From: UBA2632 sp964452155
GTDB lineage: Bacteria; Bacteroidota; Bacteroidia; Bacteroidales; Dysgonomonadaceae
Reading direction: 5' to 3'
Assembly: GCA_964452155.1 (NCBI GenBank)
Contig: CAYVLC010000001.1
Span: 1-64,000, forward strand
DNA: 64,000 nucleotides
This document shows positions 1-7,478 of this stretch, piece after piece. The translations under genes were made by a program, and so were the position numbers. Positions within the stretch are counted from its first letter, which is position 1. Each line of letters starts with the position of its first letter. Below the pieces are notes generated by a model, which was given only the letters and a program-made list of their open reading frames with translations, was not told the origin of the DNA and did not search any database.

Positions 1-22
1 AGCTCCGTAGGTGCGAACTGTA
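1..22. repeat. End of a dispersed intergenic repeat (copy a)
   Basis: The first bases (agctccgtaggtgcgaactg) match the end of a longer repeat found at 5999-6075 and in related form at 5815-5890 and 8424-8510. The copy is cut by the window edge. This style of short GC-richer palindromic repeat is common between genes in Bacteroidota; no function is known to me. Confidence 0.5.
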
Positions 23-59
23 ATTGAATTAAGAATTAAGAAATTTGATTCTTACCTCT

Positions 60-884
60 CTAAAACTTCGTCTTTGGTGATAATTTATTTCTCTCCAAAA
101 CATGCAATTGTAATTGTTTTCCTATTTTTATTCCTTTGGCTACCAGTTGTTTTTCTACAGTTTGATAGGCCAGTTGGGGCGTATTGTTGTCGCTGCTGAG
201 GTGGCACAACCAGATATTGCGGAGGTGGCTGCAGTAGTTGGCTGCAAGGAAATCGGCTGTTTGCTGGTTGCTAATATGTCCGAGTCCCGAGGTGATGCGT
301 TGTTTGAGGTGATAGGGGTAGTTGCCGGTGCGGAGCATCTCTTCGTCGTAATTACTTTCGATGATAAGGTGGTGGGCCTTGGTGAGATAGGGGATCATTT
401 CGTTGGTTAGCTCGCCAATATCGGTGGCGAGGGTCATTTTGTGGGTACCAAATTCGATGTAGTAGCCCGAGTTGTCTTGGCTATCGTGAGGTACATCAAA
501 GGCTGTGAAACGGAAATCTTCTATCTGAAACGGTATGCCTTTATGAATGACGCGTTTTGAGGCTCCAATGGGGTGCCTCATCAATCGGTGGGTGCTGATG
601 GCATGGTGCACTTCGTTGGTAGCATAGATGGGTATGTGATGACGGTGAGCAAATGTGCTTACCGATTTGATATGATCCATGTGATCGTGGGTGATGAGTA
701 TTGCGCGGATGTGTTCGAAATCGTAACCGTGCTCTTGCAGGCGTTTGCGAATGGTGCGTACGCCAATGCCTACATCAATGAGGATGCCGTAGTCGCCATT
801 GCCAAAGAAATAGCAATTGCCGCAGCTGCCGCTACTGAGGCAGAAGAAAGTATATTGATCGGATGAGAATAAGTTATGTTGCAT
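60..884 (-). CDS. MBL-fold metallohydrolase (YycJ/WalJ-like)
   Basis: Predicted cytoplasmic metal-dependent hydrolase of the metallo-beta-lactamase fold, 274 residues. The metal-binding signature HDHMDH lies at residues 66-71, after an N-terminal block (SSGSCGN, residues 18-23) typical of the YycJ/WalJ group, whose members are about 260-270 residues and are thought to act as nucleases or phosphodiesterases. The substrate cannot be read from the sequence. The only usable start is the ATG at 884; the next Met is inside the metal motif. A consensus promoter box lies only about 8 bases upstream (892-899), so the mRNA may be nearly leaderless. The gene reads toward the left window edge and stands alone here. 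Family call is firm, exact role is not. Confidence 0.85.
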   Translation of the reverse strand: MQHNLFSSDQYTFFCLSSGSCGNCYFFGNGDYGILIDVGIGVRTIRKRLQEHGYDFEHIRAILITHDHMDHIKSVSTFAHRHHIPIYATNEVHHAISTHRLMRHPIGASKRVIHKGIPFQIEDFRFTAFDVPHDSQDNSGYYIEFGTHKMTLATDIGELTNEMIPYLTKAHHLIIESNYDEEMLRTGNYPYHLKQRITSGLGHISNQQTADFLAANYCSHLRNIWLCHLSSDNNTPQLAYQTVEKQLVAKGIKIGKQLQLHVLERNKLSPKTKF

Positions 885-891
885 AGGGGGA

Positions 892-899
892 CAAAGGTA
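892..899 (-). promoter_or_regulatory. Bacteroidota -7 box before the MBL gene
   Basis: On the minus strand this reads TACCTTTG, a full match to the TAnnTTTG -7 element of Bacteroidota vegetative promoters. No clear -33 TTG was found. Its closeness to the ATG at 884 predicts a leader of only a few bases. Confidence 0.4.
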
Positions 900-983
900 G
901 GAAATTAAATAGAAATTAAGAGTTAAGAATTAAGAATTAAGGGCTGAGAACTGACACTTGAGGGACGGGACTGATGGGCACTT

Positions 984-1235
984 GTGAAATAAAAACTCCA
1001 ATTTGATGGGGCAACTACGGATAAATGCAAATGCGGTAACCGCAAAGAACGCAAAGAAATGCAAATGCTAGGGTATGACCCCAATGGGGTCACATGCTTG
1101 TAGTACTACCATATGTGCTATAAACATACGACCCCGACAGGATCGAACAGAAGAAACAGGCTGTAGTTGGCACCGCAAAAGAACCGCTTGCGCCGATTTA
1201 CGGATTGCCCCATGGAATTGGATTTATTTTTTCAT
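984..1235. mobile_element. Foldback / MITE-like element with 30-40 bp inverted arms
   Basis: The left arm (984-1026) and the reverse complement of the right arm (1196-1235) agree at about 25 of the outer 31 positions, including TCCAATT followed two bases later by ATGGGGCAA. Between the arms lies a palindromic core (about 1071-1147) with GACCCCAATGGGGTC and, further on, GACCCCGACAGGATCGAAC, a motif style widespread in Bacteroidota intergenic DNA. No coding sequence is present. The 885-983 flank holds only ttaagaa-type microrepeats. I infer a non-autonomous element; no target-site duplication could be fixed. Confidence 0.55.
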
Positions 1236-1415
1236 AGGGGTCTGACCATTTCGCAATATTTATGGCCATTGGCCATTAAGGCGTTTTTTTTTATTATCAA
1301 TTTTCACCGTGTAATCTAAAATGAGCACAGCATAGTCATTTGAACCGTCAACTCCCCTTCTAGTACCTTGTCTCTTGTCTCAAGTTCCTATTTTTAATAA
1401 TTTCCCCCAATTTAA

Positions 1416-1447
1416 TTGTACTATAAGCCACAAAATCACTACATTTG
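1416..1447 (+). promoter_or_regulatory. Promoter of thrS
   Basis: TTG (1416-1418), 21-base spacer, TACATTTG (1440-1447), matching the Bacteroidota -33/-7 consensus. Transcription would begin near 1453, about 30 bases before the chosen thrS start, which also rules out the upstream in-frame ATG at 1445 because it overlaps the -7 box. Confidence 0.6.
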
Positions 1448-1486
1448 CATTTTAAAATTAATCTTAGTATATTAGTTATAAGTTTT

Positions 1487-3427
1487 ATGATAAAAATTAC
1501 ATTTCCCGATGGCTCTGTAAAGGAGTTTGAAAAGGGAATTACCGCTTTGGAAATAGCGCAAGGTATAAGCAGTAGGTTGGCCAAAGAGGTGCTTGCTGCA
1601 ACTGTTGATGGAGACACATGGGATTTGATGCGTCCGATAGAAGCTGATGCTACAATAAATTTATTGAAATGGGAGGATGATGAGGCAAAGCATGCCTACT
1701 GGCACTCGTCGGCCCACTTAATGGCCGAGGCTTTGCAAGAGTTGTATCCTGGCATAAAGTTTGGTATTGGGCCTGCCATAGAGAATGGTTTTTATTATGA
1801 TGTAGATCCTGGTGAGGGGGTAGCTATTCGTGAGTCTGACTTTCCGACCATTGAGAAGAAAATGCAAGAGATAATTGCACGCAAAGAAGAGATAAAGCGC
1901 AAGGATATTTCGAAAGAGGATGCATTGAAGTTTTTTGGCAATAAAAATGAGACTTACAAGGTAGAGTTGATTGATGAGCTGGAAGATGGAACAATAACTA
2001 CTTATACGCAAGGCGATTTTACTGATTTATGTCGTGGCCCTCACTTACCAAATACTTCTTATATAAAGGCCGTGAAGGTCTTGACGGCAGCCGGGGCATA
2101 CTGGCGCGGCGATGAGAAACGCAAACAGTTGACACGCTTGTATGGTATAACTTTTCCGAAAAAGAAACAGCTAGATGATTATCTGGTGATGTTGGAAGAG
2201 GCCAAGAAGCGCGATCATAGAAAAATTGGCAAGGAATTGCAGCTATTTGCTTTTTCACAAAAAGTGGGTGCTGGTTTGCCATTGTGGTTGCCAAGGGGCA
2301 CTCAGTTGCGTCTTCGTTTGGAAGATTTCTTGAAAAAAATTCAACTCGAGTTTGATTATGAACAGGTGATGACGCCGCATATTGGTAGCAAAGAGCTATA
2401 TGTGACCTCGGGGCATTATGCAAAATATGGGAAAGACTCTTTTCAGCCCATTCATACTCCAGATGAAGGCGAGGAGTTTTTGTTGAAACCAATGAACTGT
2501 CCGCACCACTGCGAGATATATAAAGTGATACCTCGCTCTTATAAAGACTTGCCCTACCGATTGGCTGAGTTTGGAACAGTATATAGATATGAACAAAGTG
2601 GCGAGCTACATGGTTTAACACGTGTGAGGGGGTTTACGCAAGACGATGCGCATATATTCTGTACGCCAGAACAGGTGAAGGATGAGTTTCTGAAAGTAGT
2701 AGATATTATTTTCATCATCTTTAAAGCATTGGACTTTGAAAACTTTGAAGCACAGATATCTCTGCGCGACCGAAATGACAAAACCAAATATATTGGTAGC
2801 GACGAGAATTGGGACAAAGCCGAAGCCGCTATTATAGAGGCGTGTGAAGAGAAAGGACTGAAAACTCGAATAGAATATGGTGAGGCTGCTTTTTATGGGC
2901 CCAAGCTCGATTTTATGGTGAAGGATGCGCTAGGGCGTCGCTGGCAACTAGGCACCATTCAGGTAGATTACAATTTACCAGAGCGTTTTGAGTTGGAATA
3001 TACTGGTGCTGACAACCAGAAGCATAGGCCTGTGATGATACATCGTGCGCCATTTGGATCGATGGAGCGTTTTATAGCTGTGTTGATAGAGCATACTGCG
3101 GGTAAATTTCCGTTGTGGCTAGCACCCGACCAGGTGGTGGTGTTGCCAGTGAGCGAGAAGTACAATGAGTATGCTCACTCTGTTATGAAAGCATTGAAGC
3201 TAAATGATATCAGAGGCGAAGTAGATGACAGAAACGAGAAGATGGGTCGCAAGATTCGTGACAACGAGTTGAAACGCATACCTTACTTGCTGATAGTAGG
3301 TGAGAAGGAAGCAGAAAACAACGAGGTTTCTGTTAGAAAACAAGGCGATGGCGACAAAGGAAGTATGAAAGTGGAGGCGTTTGCCTTAGATTTGAAAAAA
3401 GAGATAGAACAGATGCTCAAATATTAA
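1487..3427 (+). CDS. thrS: Threonine--tRNA ligase
   Basis: Charges tRNA-Thr with threonine in the cytoplasm. From the ATG at 1487 the protein has 646 residues, close to the 642 of the E. coli enzyme. Order of domains: N-terminal TGS domain (about 1-60, ITFPDGS), the editing domain with HSSAHLMAEAL (about residue 78), the class II catalytic core with the zinc-site motif MNCPHH, motif 2 (RYEQSGELHGLTRVRGF) and motif 3 (HRAPFGSMERF), then the anticodon-binding domain ending in the usual EIEQ region. An in-frame ATG at 1445 would add 14 residues but lies within the promoter. thrS-infC-rpmI-rplT is a conserved gene order; infC follows after about 150 bases. Confidence 0.97.
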   Translation: MIKITFPDGSVKEFEKGITALEIAQGISSRLAKEVLAATVDGDTWDLMRPIEADATINLLKWEDDEAKHAYWHSSAHLMAEALQELYPGIKFGIGPAIENGFYYDVDPGEGVAIRESDFPTIEKKMQEIIARKEEIKRKDISKEDALKFFGNKNETYKVELIDELEDGTITTYTQGDFTDLCRGPHLPNTSYIKAVKVLTAAGAYWRGDEKRKQLTRLYGITFPKKKQLDDYLVMLEEAKKRDHRKIGKELQLFAFSQKVGAGLPLWLPRGTQLRLRLEDFLKKIQLEFDYEQVMTPHIGSKELYVTSGHYAKYGKDSFQPIHTPDEGEEFLLKPMNCPHHCEIYKVIPRSYKDLPYRLAEFGTVYRYEQSGELHGLTRVRGFTQDDAHIFCTPEQVKDEFLKVVDIIFIIFKALDFENFEAQISLRDRNDKTKYIGSDENWDKAEAAIIEACEEKGLKTRIEYGEAAFYGPKLDFMVKDALGRRWQLGTIQVDYNLPERFELEYTGADNQKHRPVMIHRAPFGSMERFIAVLIEHTAGKFPLWLAPDQVVVLPVSEKYNEYAHSVMKALKLNDIRGEVDDRNEKMGRKIRDNELKRIPYLLIVGEKEAENNEVSVRKQGDGDKGSMKVEAFALDLKKEIEQMLKY

Positions 3428-3437
3428 AAAAATCTGT

Positions 3438-3487
3438 TATTTTTGTACCTTTAAACGTACGAAGCAAAGTTGCCGAGAAAACCTCGG
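3438..3487 (+). promoter_or_regulatory. Possible infC promoter and leader hairpin
   Basis: TATTTTTG at 3438-3445 fits the -7 box, although no -33 TTG is clear. It is followed by a small hairpin (stem CCGAG 3473-3477 with CTCGG 3483-3487, loop of five). The 130-base leader before infC could carry control by ribosomal protein or IF3, but only the box and hairpin are seen. Confidence 0.3.
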
Positions 3488-3579
3488 TGATTCATTTAAT
3501 AAACTTACAAAAATATAAATTTTACCGTTCTCTGATAAAGTTTTACAAGAAAAGGCTTTGAAGAGATAATTTTCAATTA

Positions 3580-4251
3580 ATGAGATACAACCCAAGAGAT
3601 TCAAGAGATTTACATCGGATCAACGATCGCATCCGAGTGCCAGAAGTGAGAATAGTAGGCGATGATGTGGAGCAGGGCATATACCCTACAAGACAGGCAT
3701 TGCAAATGGCCGAAGAGTTAGGCCTAGATTTGGTGGAGATTTCTCCCACTGCTAAGCCTCCTGTATGCCGTATTACTGATTACCAAAAATTTCTTTACCA
3801 ACAAAAGAAAAAACAGAAAGAGCAAAAAGCTAAAACTGTGAAAGTTGTTGTGAAAGAAATAAGATTTGGGCCGCAGACTGATGATCACGATTATAACTTT
3901 AAGTTGAAACATGCAAAGGGTTTTTTGGAAGACGGTTCGAAAGTGAAAGCTTACGTATTTTTTAAAGGTCGCTCAATTATCTTCAAAGATCAAGGAGAGG
4001 TATTGTTGTTGCGTTTTGCAAGCGATTTGGCAGACTACGCTAAGGTGGAACAGTTGCCACAACTGGAGGGGAAACGCATGATAATAATGCTGTCGCCCAA
4101 AAAAGCTCCAACGGCGACAAAGAAAGAGAACCAGAAAAAACCATCACCTACGATTAACAAAAAAACATCGGCCCCTGTTGATGATAAACCAGCAGCAGAG
4201 ATTGATAGCAACCCCTCTGCAGAAAACGAAACAAACATAGCAGCTGAGTAG
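3580..4251 (+). CDS. infC: Translation initiation factor IF-3
   Basis: Binds the 30S subunit, keeps it apart from 50S and checks the start codon and initiator tRNA. 223 residues; IF3 N-domain at about 14-85 (INDRIRVPEVR, then LDLVEISPTAKPPVCRI), a Lys-rich linker (KKKQKEQKAK), and the C-domain at about 90-170 (KEIRFGPQTDDHDYNFK, MIIMLSPKK). The last 50 or so residues are a Lys/Ala/Pro/Glu low-complexity tail not needed for the fold, as in many Bacteroidota IF3s. The start used is a normal ATG, not the rare AUU used by enterobacteria, so start-codon autoregulation of the E. coli type is not indicated. Confidence 0.96.
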   Translation: MRYNPRDSRDLHRINDRIRVPEVRIVGDDVEQGIYPTRQALQMAEELGLDLVEISPTAKPPVCRITDYQKFLYQQKKKQKEQKAKTVKVVVKEIRFGPQTDDHDYNFKLKHAKGFLEDGSKVKAYVFFKGRSIIFKDQGEVLLLRFASDLADYAKVEQLPQLEGKRMIIMLSPKKAPTATKKENQKKPSPTINKKTSAPVDDKPAAEIDSNPSAENETNIAAE

Positions 4252-4323
4252 TAGGTGGGATTTTTATACCGCTTTTTTCAATGAAAAATGGAAAAGGATA
4301 ATAAGTAATTGAATATTAATTGT

Positions 4324-4331
4324 TATCTTTG
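4324..4331 (+). promoter_or_regulatory. -7 box of the rpmI-rplT transcript
   Basis: TATCTTTG, a perfect TAnnTTTG match, 169 bases before rpmI. The -33 region has no clear TTG. It implies a leader of about 160 bases, long enough for feedback control by L20, though I could not make out an L20-site mimic by eye. Confidence 0.45.
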
Positions 4332-4499
4332 CACGCTTTTCTATGGAAGTGATATGTGTGTGATGTTCGGAATGCTCTTGTAGCAAGGTGCAACAACCAA
4401 TATGTGGAGATGTAGCAAAATAGGTGCAAAGCAGAAATAACACAAACTATAACTGACAGATAGAGAGATAAAATTTACATAATAAAGGAAGTAAAGAAA

Positions 4500-4697
4500 A
4501 TGCCAAAAATTAAGACTAATTCCGGTGCTAAAAAGAGGTTTAAACTTACCGGAACAGGAAAAATCAAAAGAAAGCACGCTTTTAAAAGTCACATTCTGAC
4601 CAAAAAGACCAAGAAACGTAAGAGAAATTTAACGAAAACTGGCCTTGTTCATAAATCAGATACTAATAATGTGAAGCATATGTTGGGTTTAAAATAA
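4500..4697 (+). CDS. rpmI: 50S ribosomal protein L35
   Basis: Small basic protein of the large ribosomal subunit, 65 residues, the standard length. The N-terminus MPKIKTNSGAKKRFK and the central Lys/Arg-rich stretch (KKTKKRKRN) are the family hallmarks; the C-terminal VKHMLGLK is typical. Lies between infC and rplT as in most bacteria, 100 bases before rplT. Confidence 0.97.
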   Translation: MPKIKTNSGAKKRFKLTGTGKIKRKHAFKSHILTKKTKKRKRNLTKTGLVHKSDTNNVKHMLGLK

Positions 4698-4797
4698 ACA
4701 CAACGAGCGATTTCTTTTTAAATGATTTAATAACAGGATGTATGCTCTAAAGAGTCTTGCTAGACAGGAACGCTAACATTCAAAACAAACAAACATT

Positions 4798-5142
4798 ATG
4801 CCAAGATCAGTCAATCATGTTGCTTCGCGCAACCGCAGAAAAAAAGTTCTGAAATTAACTAAGGGTTACTTTGGTGCACGTAAGAATGTGTGGACAGTAG
4901 CCAAAAATACGTGGGAAAAGGGTTTGACCTACGCGTATCGCGACCGTAAGAACAAAAAACGTACTTTCCGTGCTCTTTGGATTCAGCGTATAAATGCTGC
5001 TGCAAGACTAAACGGAACTACTTATTCTCGTTTGATGGGTGCATTGCACAAAAACGAAATAGATATTAATCGTAAGGTTCTTGCCGACTTAGCAATGAAC
5101 CACCCCGAAGCTTTTAAAGCTATAGTGGATAAAGTGAAGTAA
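4798..5142 (+). CDS. rplT: 50S ribosomal protein L20
   Basis: Large-subunit assembly protein, 114 residues, standard length. The N-terminus MPRSVNHVASRNRRKK is the basic extension that threads into 23S rRNA, followed by the LTKGYFGARKN motif and the globular C-domain (LWIQRINAAARLNG, NRKVLADLAMNHP). In other bacteria L20 represses its own operon by binding the leader mRNA; whether that holds here is not visible. Followed by a good terminator at 5169-5208. Confidence 0.98.
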   Translation: MPRSVNHVASRNRRKKVLKLTKGYFGARKNVWTVAKNTWEKGLTYAYRDRKNKKRTFRALWIQRINAAARLNGTTYSRLMGALHKNEIDINRKVLADLAMNHPEAFKAIVDKVK

Positions 5143-5168
5143 CATTTGCTTTAGGTGATTAAATATAG

Positions 5169-5208
5169 AAAAGGAGATTTCCATTGCGGGGGTTTCCTTT
5201 TTTTGTGT
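5169..5208 (+). terminator. Terminator after rplT
   Basis: Stem of 14 pairs (5169-5182 with 5188-5201, several G-U) around a five-base loop, running into a T tract. Placed 27 bases after the rplT stop. Confidence 0.75.
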
Positions 5209-5485
5209 TTTGATGGGAGGGGTATTGTACTCGAAGCCTCCAGCTTGGATGAAGGGAGAAAGAAGTTTTGAAGTACATTTATGAGGTACGAGGTGTGAAA
5301 TTGGTGGTCTGTCTTCTCGTAATTGTTAAACATGGTGAGGAGTGTGTGGAAGAGACTGTAAATCTTGGGCAGCTGATAGGATTATTATTGTGAACCCTAT
5401 GAAATAGCGTATTGCTTTGCTGGATAAAACAGTCTATAAATTCAGTTCTGTAAGAAATAGAACTGACTGACCAACTTTATATTAT

Positions 5486-5712
5486 TTAACCCGCATTATT
5501 CACGTTTTTAGCTTTACGTAGATGCTAGGCCTCGAACTCCACCGATATAGGCCACTATTTCAAGGAGTTTGAAACAAAGCAGATGCGTGAAGATAAAAGC
5601 GAACATAGCCCAAAAGTGGGCATCCACATAAAAGCAAAATAATATATATACTATTGATTACATGCAAGATAATATATATACACTTGAAGAGTGATGAATA
5701 ATGCGGGGTTAA
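5486..5712. mobile_element. Foldback / MITE-like element with nested inverted arms
   Basis: Outer arms TTAACCCGCATTATTCA (5486-5502) and its reverse complement (5695-5712) match over 17 bases with one extra G. Inside, a second, weaker inverted pair (5512-5540 with 5562-5592, about 19 of 29) folds round a short loop. A GCCCA-AAAG-TGGGC hairpin and two copies of ataatatatatac lie in the right half. No protein is encoded. Most likely a non-autonomous transposable element or the remnant of an insertion sequence. Confidence 0.5.
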
Positions 5713-5763
5713 TCTGTATGTATCAAACCTATCACGAATGTTATGCAAGAGTGTGTCTGTTTG

Positions 5764-5787
5764 CTTTACATTTTACTGTAAAGTTTT
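5764..5787 (+). terminator. Terminator-like hairpin in the spacer
   Basis: CTTTACA (5764-5770) pairs with TGTAAAG (5777-5783) and is followed by TTTT. No obvious gene ends here, so it either ends a non-coding transcript or is chance. Confidence 0.3.
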
Positions 5788-5814
5788 ATCAAACAGTTTT
5801 GCTACAAACAATTT

Positions 5815-5890
5815 ACAGGCCGCACCTACGGCGCTTGAGCTGAGATGGGTATGGGTTTGCTAAAGACAGAGTTGCTCCTCTGGAGCACTT
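5815..5890 (+). repeat. Dispersed intergenic repeat, copy b
   Basis: Begins acaggccgcacctacggcgc and ends ctcctctggagcactt; it is an inverted, diverged relative of copy c (5999-6075). See copies a and d. Confidence 0.45.
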
Positions 5891-5998
5891 GCAGCTAATA
5901 TATTTAAAAGGGTAGTTCGTTAGTTACTTAAATGTTGTATAATTAAATTGATACAACTCTTTTTTAATGAAAGAGTTTATATAGAAAATCATAGCCTT

Positions 5999-6075
5999 TA
6001 GCTCCGTTAGGAGCCTTGCTGTGGTGTAGTAAATTGATATTCCTTACACCCCTAGAGCTACGAGGTGCGAACTGT
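5999..6075 (-). repeat. Dispersed intergenic repeat, copy c
   Basis: Bounded by gctccgttaggagc and gagctacgaggtgcgaactg. The latter matches the window start (copy a), and the middle gtagtaaattgatattcc resembles copy d (gtagtatattggtatccc). Inverted relative to copy b. Confidence 0.5.
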
Positions 6076-6167
6076 ACTTTGCGTGTAATAAGAAATAGAT
6101 AAAACACGTAATTTTACTGGTGAGCCCCTATCACTCCTCTCTCTCTATTATTTCATAGTTCTTTTAT

Positions 6168-6175
6168 TATCTTTG
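6168..6175 (+). promoter_or_regulatory. -7 box upstream of the small ORF and the NimA-like gene
   Basis: A TATCTTTG element (within 6167-6176) fits the Bacteroidota -7 consensus; transcription would start near 6182, 20 bases before the small ORF at 6202 and about 170 bases before the gene at 6349. No clear -33. Confidence 0.45.
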
Positions 6176-6201
6176 CACAATCAATTTCACAAAACACTCC
6201 T

Positions 6202-6324
6202 ATGGAACGAGCACTTACTAAGGATTTTTTCAACGCTTTGTTATATAGTCTTATTAAAGACTCAAAACAAGGAGTTTTCTGTCAGACACTATATTCAGAT
6301 ACATCTATCAATGGATTAGATTGA
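6202..6324 (+). CDS. Possible 40-residue small protein or upstream ORF
   Basis: An ATG-started frame of 40 codons (begins MERALTKDFFNAL, ends TSINGLD) placed directly after a promoter box and 24 bases before the next gene. I recognise no family. The same RNA can fold: AGTCTT pairs with AAGACT at 6248-6263, and AAAACACTCC near 6191 can pair with GGAGTTTT near 6269. It could be a real small protein, a leader peptide controlling the next gene, a remnant, or chance. Confidence 0.3.
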   Translation: MERALTKDFFNALLYSLIKDSKQGVFCQTLYSDTSINGLD

Positions 6325-6348
6325 TACAATAGAAAAAGGAAAATAAAT

Positions 6349-6843
6349 ATGAAAACATACTCAATTGAAGAAAAAGAGAGAATAGATAGAATTCTACAAT
6401 CAGAGCAAATATGTTTTGTTGGCTTCGCCGATGAAAACGGAATTCCCTATGTGTTGCCTATGAACTATGGTTATGAAGGCGATGTAATTTACTTGCACTC
6501 TGCTCCAGAAGGCAAAGCATTGCGAATATTGGATGTAAACCCGAATGTGTGTATCACTTTTTGTACCCAACCTACACTGATACACCAACACCCAGAGGTG
6601 GCTTGTAGCTACAGAATGCAATCGGAAAGTGTAGTTTGCAATGGAAAAGTGGTGTTTGTGGAGAATTTCGAGGAGAAGGAGAGGGTGCTAAACATAATTA
6701 TGCGCCAATATACCGACAGGGAGTTCACATATTCTGCACCTGCTGTGAAGAATGTAAAGATATGGAAAGTTGCTATCGACTCAATTGCAGCTAAAGAGTT
6801 TGGCGTAAGGCATCCTAACTCTGCTTCATATAAGAACAGGTAG
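6349..6843 (+). CDS. FMN-binding pyridoxamine 5'-phosphate oxidase-like protein (NimA-like)
   Basis: 164 residues with the split-barrel flavin fold of the pyridoxamine phosphate oxidase-like group. The N-terminal EEKERIDRILQSEQICFVGFAD followed by PYVLPMNYGYEGD and YLHSAPEGKAL is characteristic of the branch that includes Nim 5-nitroimidazole reductases, whose members reduce or sequester flavin-dependent substrates; most Bacteroidota copies have no tested substrate. No signal peptide, so cytoplasmic. Stands alone; the long leader with a small ORF may regulate it. Resistance to nitroimidazoles should not be assumed from the fold. Confidence 0.85.
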   Translation: MKTYSIEEKERIDRILQSEQICFVGFADENGIPYVLPMNYGYEGDVIYLHSAPEGKALRILDVNPNVCITFCTQPTLIHQHPEVACSYRMQSESVVCNGKVVFVENFEEKERVLNIIMRQYTDREFTYSAPAVKNVKIWKVAIDSIAAKEFGVRHPNSASYKNR

Positions 6844-6971
6844 TCTTTTTGATTTTTAAGATAGCGGAATTAAACGTATTTATTAAACTTTTATCTAAGG
6901 TTTGTTGTTCACTCATGATGTACGGCATGTAAAACAGAATTTTTAATTCAATTAATTTAATATTAGAAACA

Positions 6972-7439
6972 ATGAGAAGAAAGAGTATAGTAATGACGTT
7001 GCTAATGGTTGCTGCAATAGCTACATTTGCAAATGCGCCTGAGACCAAAGAGAAAAAGACGGCAGAACCCATTGATCTAAACACAGATGAGTTTGTGAAG
7101 AAGGTGCATGATTTTAAGAAAAGCCCCAATGAGTTTAACTATGTTGGCGACAAACCTGCCATTATAGATTTTCATGCTACATGGTGTGGCCCTTGTAAGC
7201 AATTGGCGCCTACACTAAAAGCGCTTGCCGCTGAGTATGGCGACGAGATTTATATTTATAAAGTGGATGTGGACAAAGAACCAGATATTGCACGTGCTTA
7301 TGGCATAAGGAGTGTACCCTCGTTACTCTTTATACCTAATAGTGATGAAAAGCCAAAAATGGGGCAAGGCAATATTCCTAAAGCTAGCTTGAAAAAAGAG
7401 ATTGATGAGTTTCTGTTGGGAAAAGAATCGGTACAATAA
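6972..7439 (+). CDS. Secreted thioredoxin-fold protein
   Basis: 155 residues: a signal peptide (about 1-22, MRRKSIVMTLLMVAAIATFANA) without a lipobox, a linker, then a thioredoxin domain with the redox motif WCGPCK at residues 71-76 and the cis-proline segment SVPSLLFI. Expected to act as a disulfide reductase or oxidase in the periplasm. Alone in its unit: 128 bases from the gene before and 39 bases before the methyltransferase, so it could be read together with the latter. The true partner is unknown. Confidence 0.88.
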   Translation: MRRKSIVMTLLMVAAIATFANAPETKEKKTAEPIDLNTDEFVKKVHDFKKSPNEFNYVGDKPAIIDFHATWCGPCKQLAPTLKALAAEYGDEIYIYKVDVDKEPDIARAYGIRSVPSLLFIPNSDEKPKMGQGNIPKASLKKEIDEFLLGKESVQ

Positions 7440-7478
7440 ATAAAATGCACTTATAAAGTAAAATAAACTTCAGAGAAG

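Larger units (their letters stand above)
5209..6167. other. Gene-free, repeat-rich spacer after rplT
   Basis: About 960 bases without a convincing gene. It holds a perfect 8-bp hairpin (5442-5449 with 5459-5466), a foldback element (5486-5712), a terminator-like hairpin (5764-5783) and two inverted copies of a dispersed repeat (5815-5890 and 5999-6075). A poor promoter-like pair (ATTG, 21 bases, TTGCTTTG) lies just before the 5442 hairpin. The Bacteroidales-1 RNA family is, from memory, often found just downstream of rplT; I cannot confirm it here. Confidence 0.5.

Noticed and set aside
2019..2621. 200-codon open frame antisense to thrS
   Set aside because: Lies fully inside thrS on the other strand, no promoter and no family resemblance.
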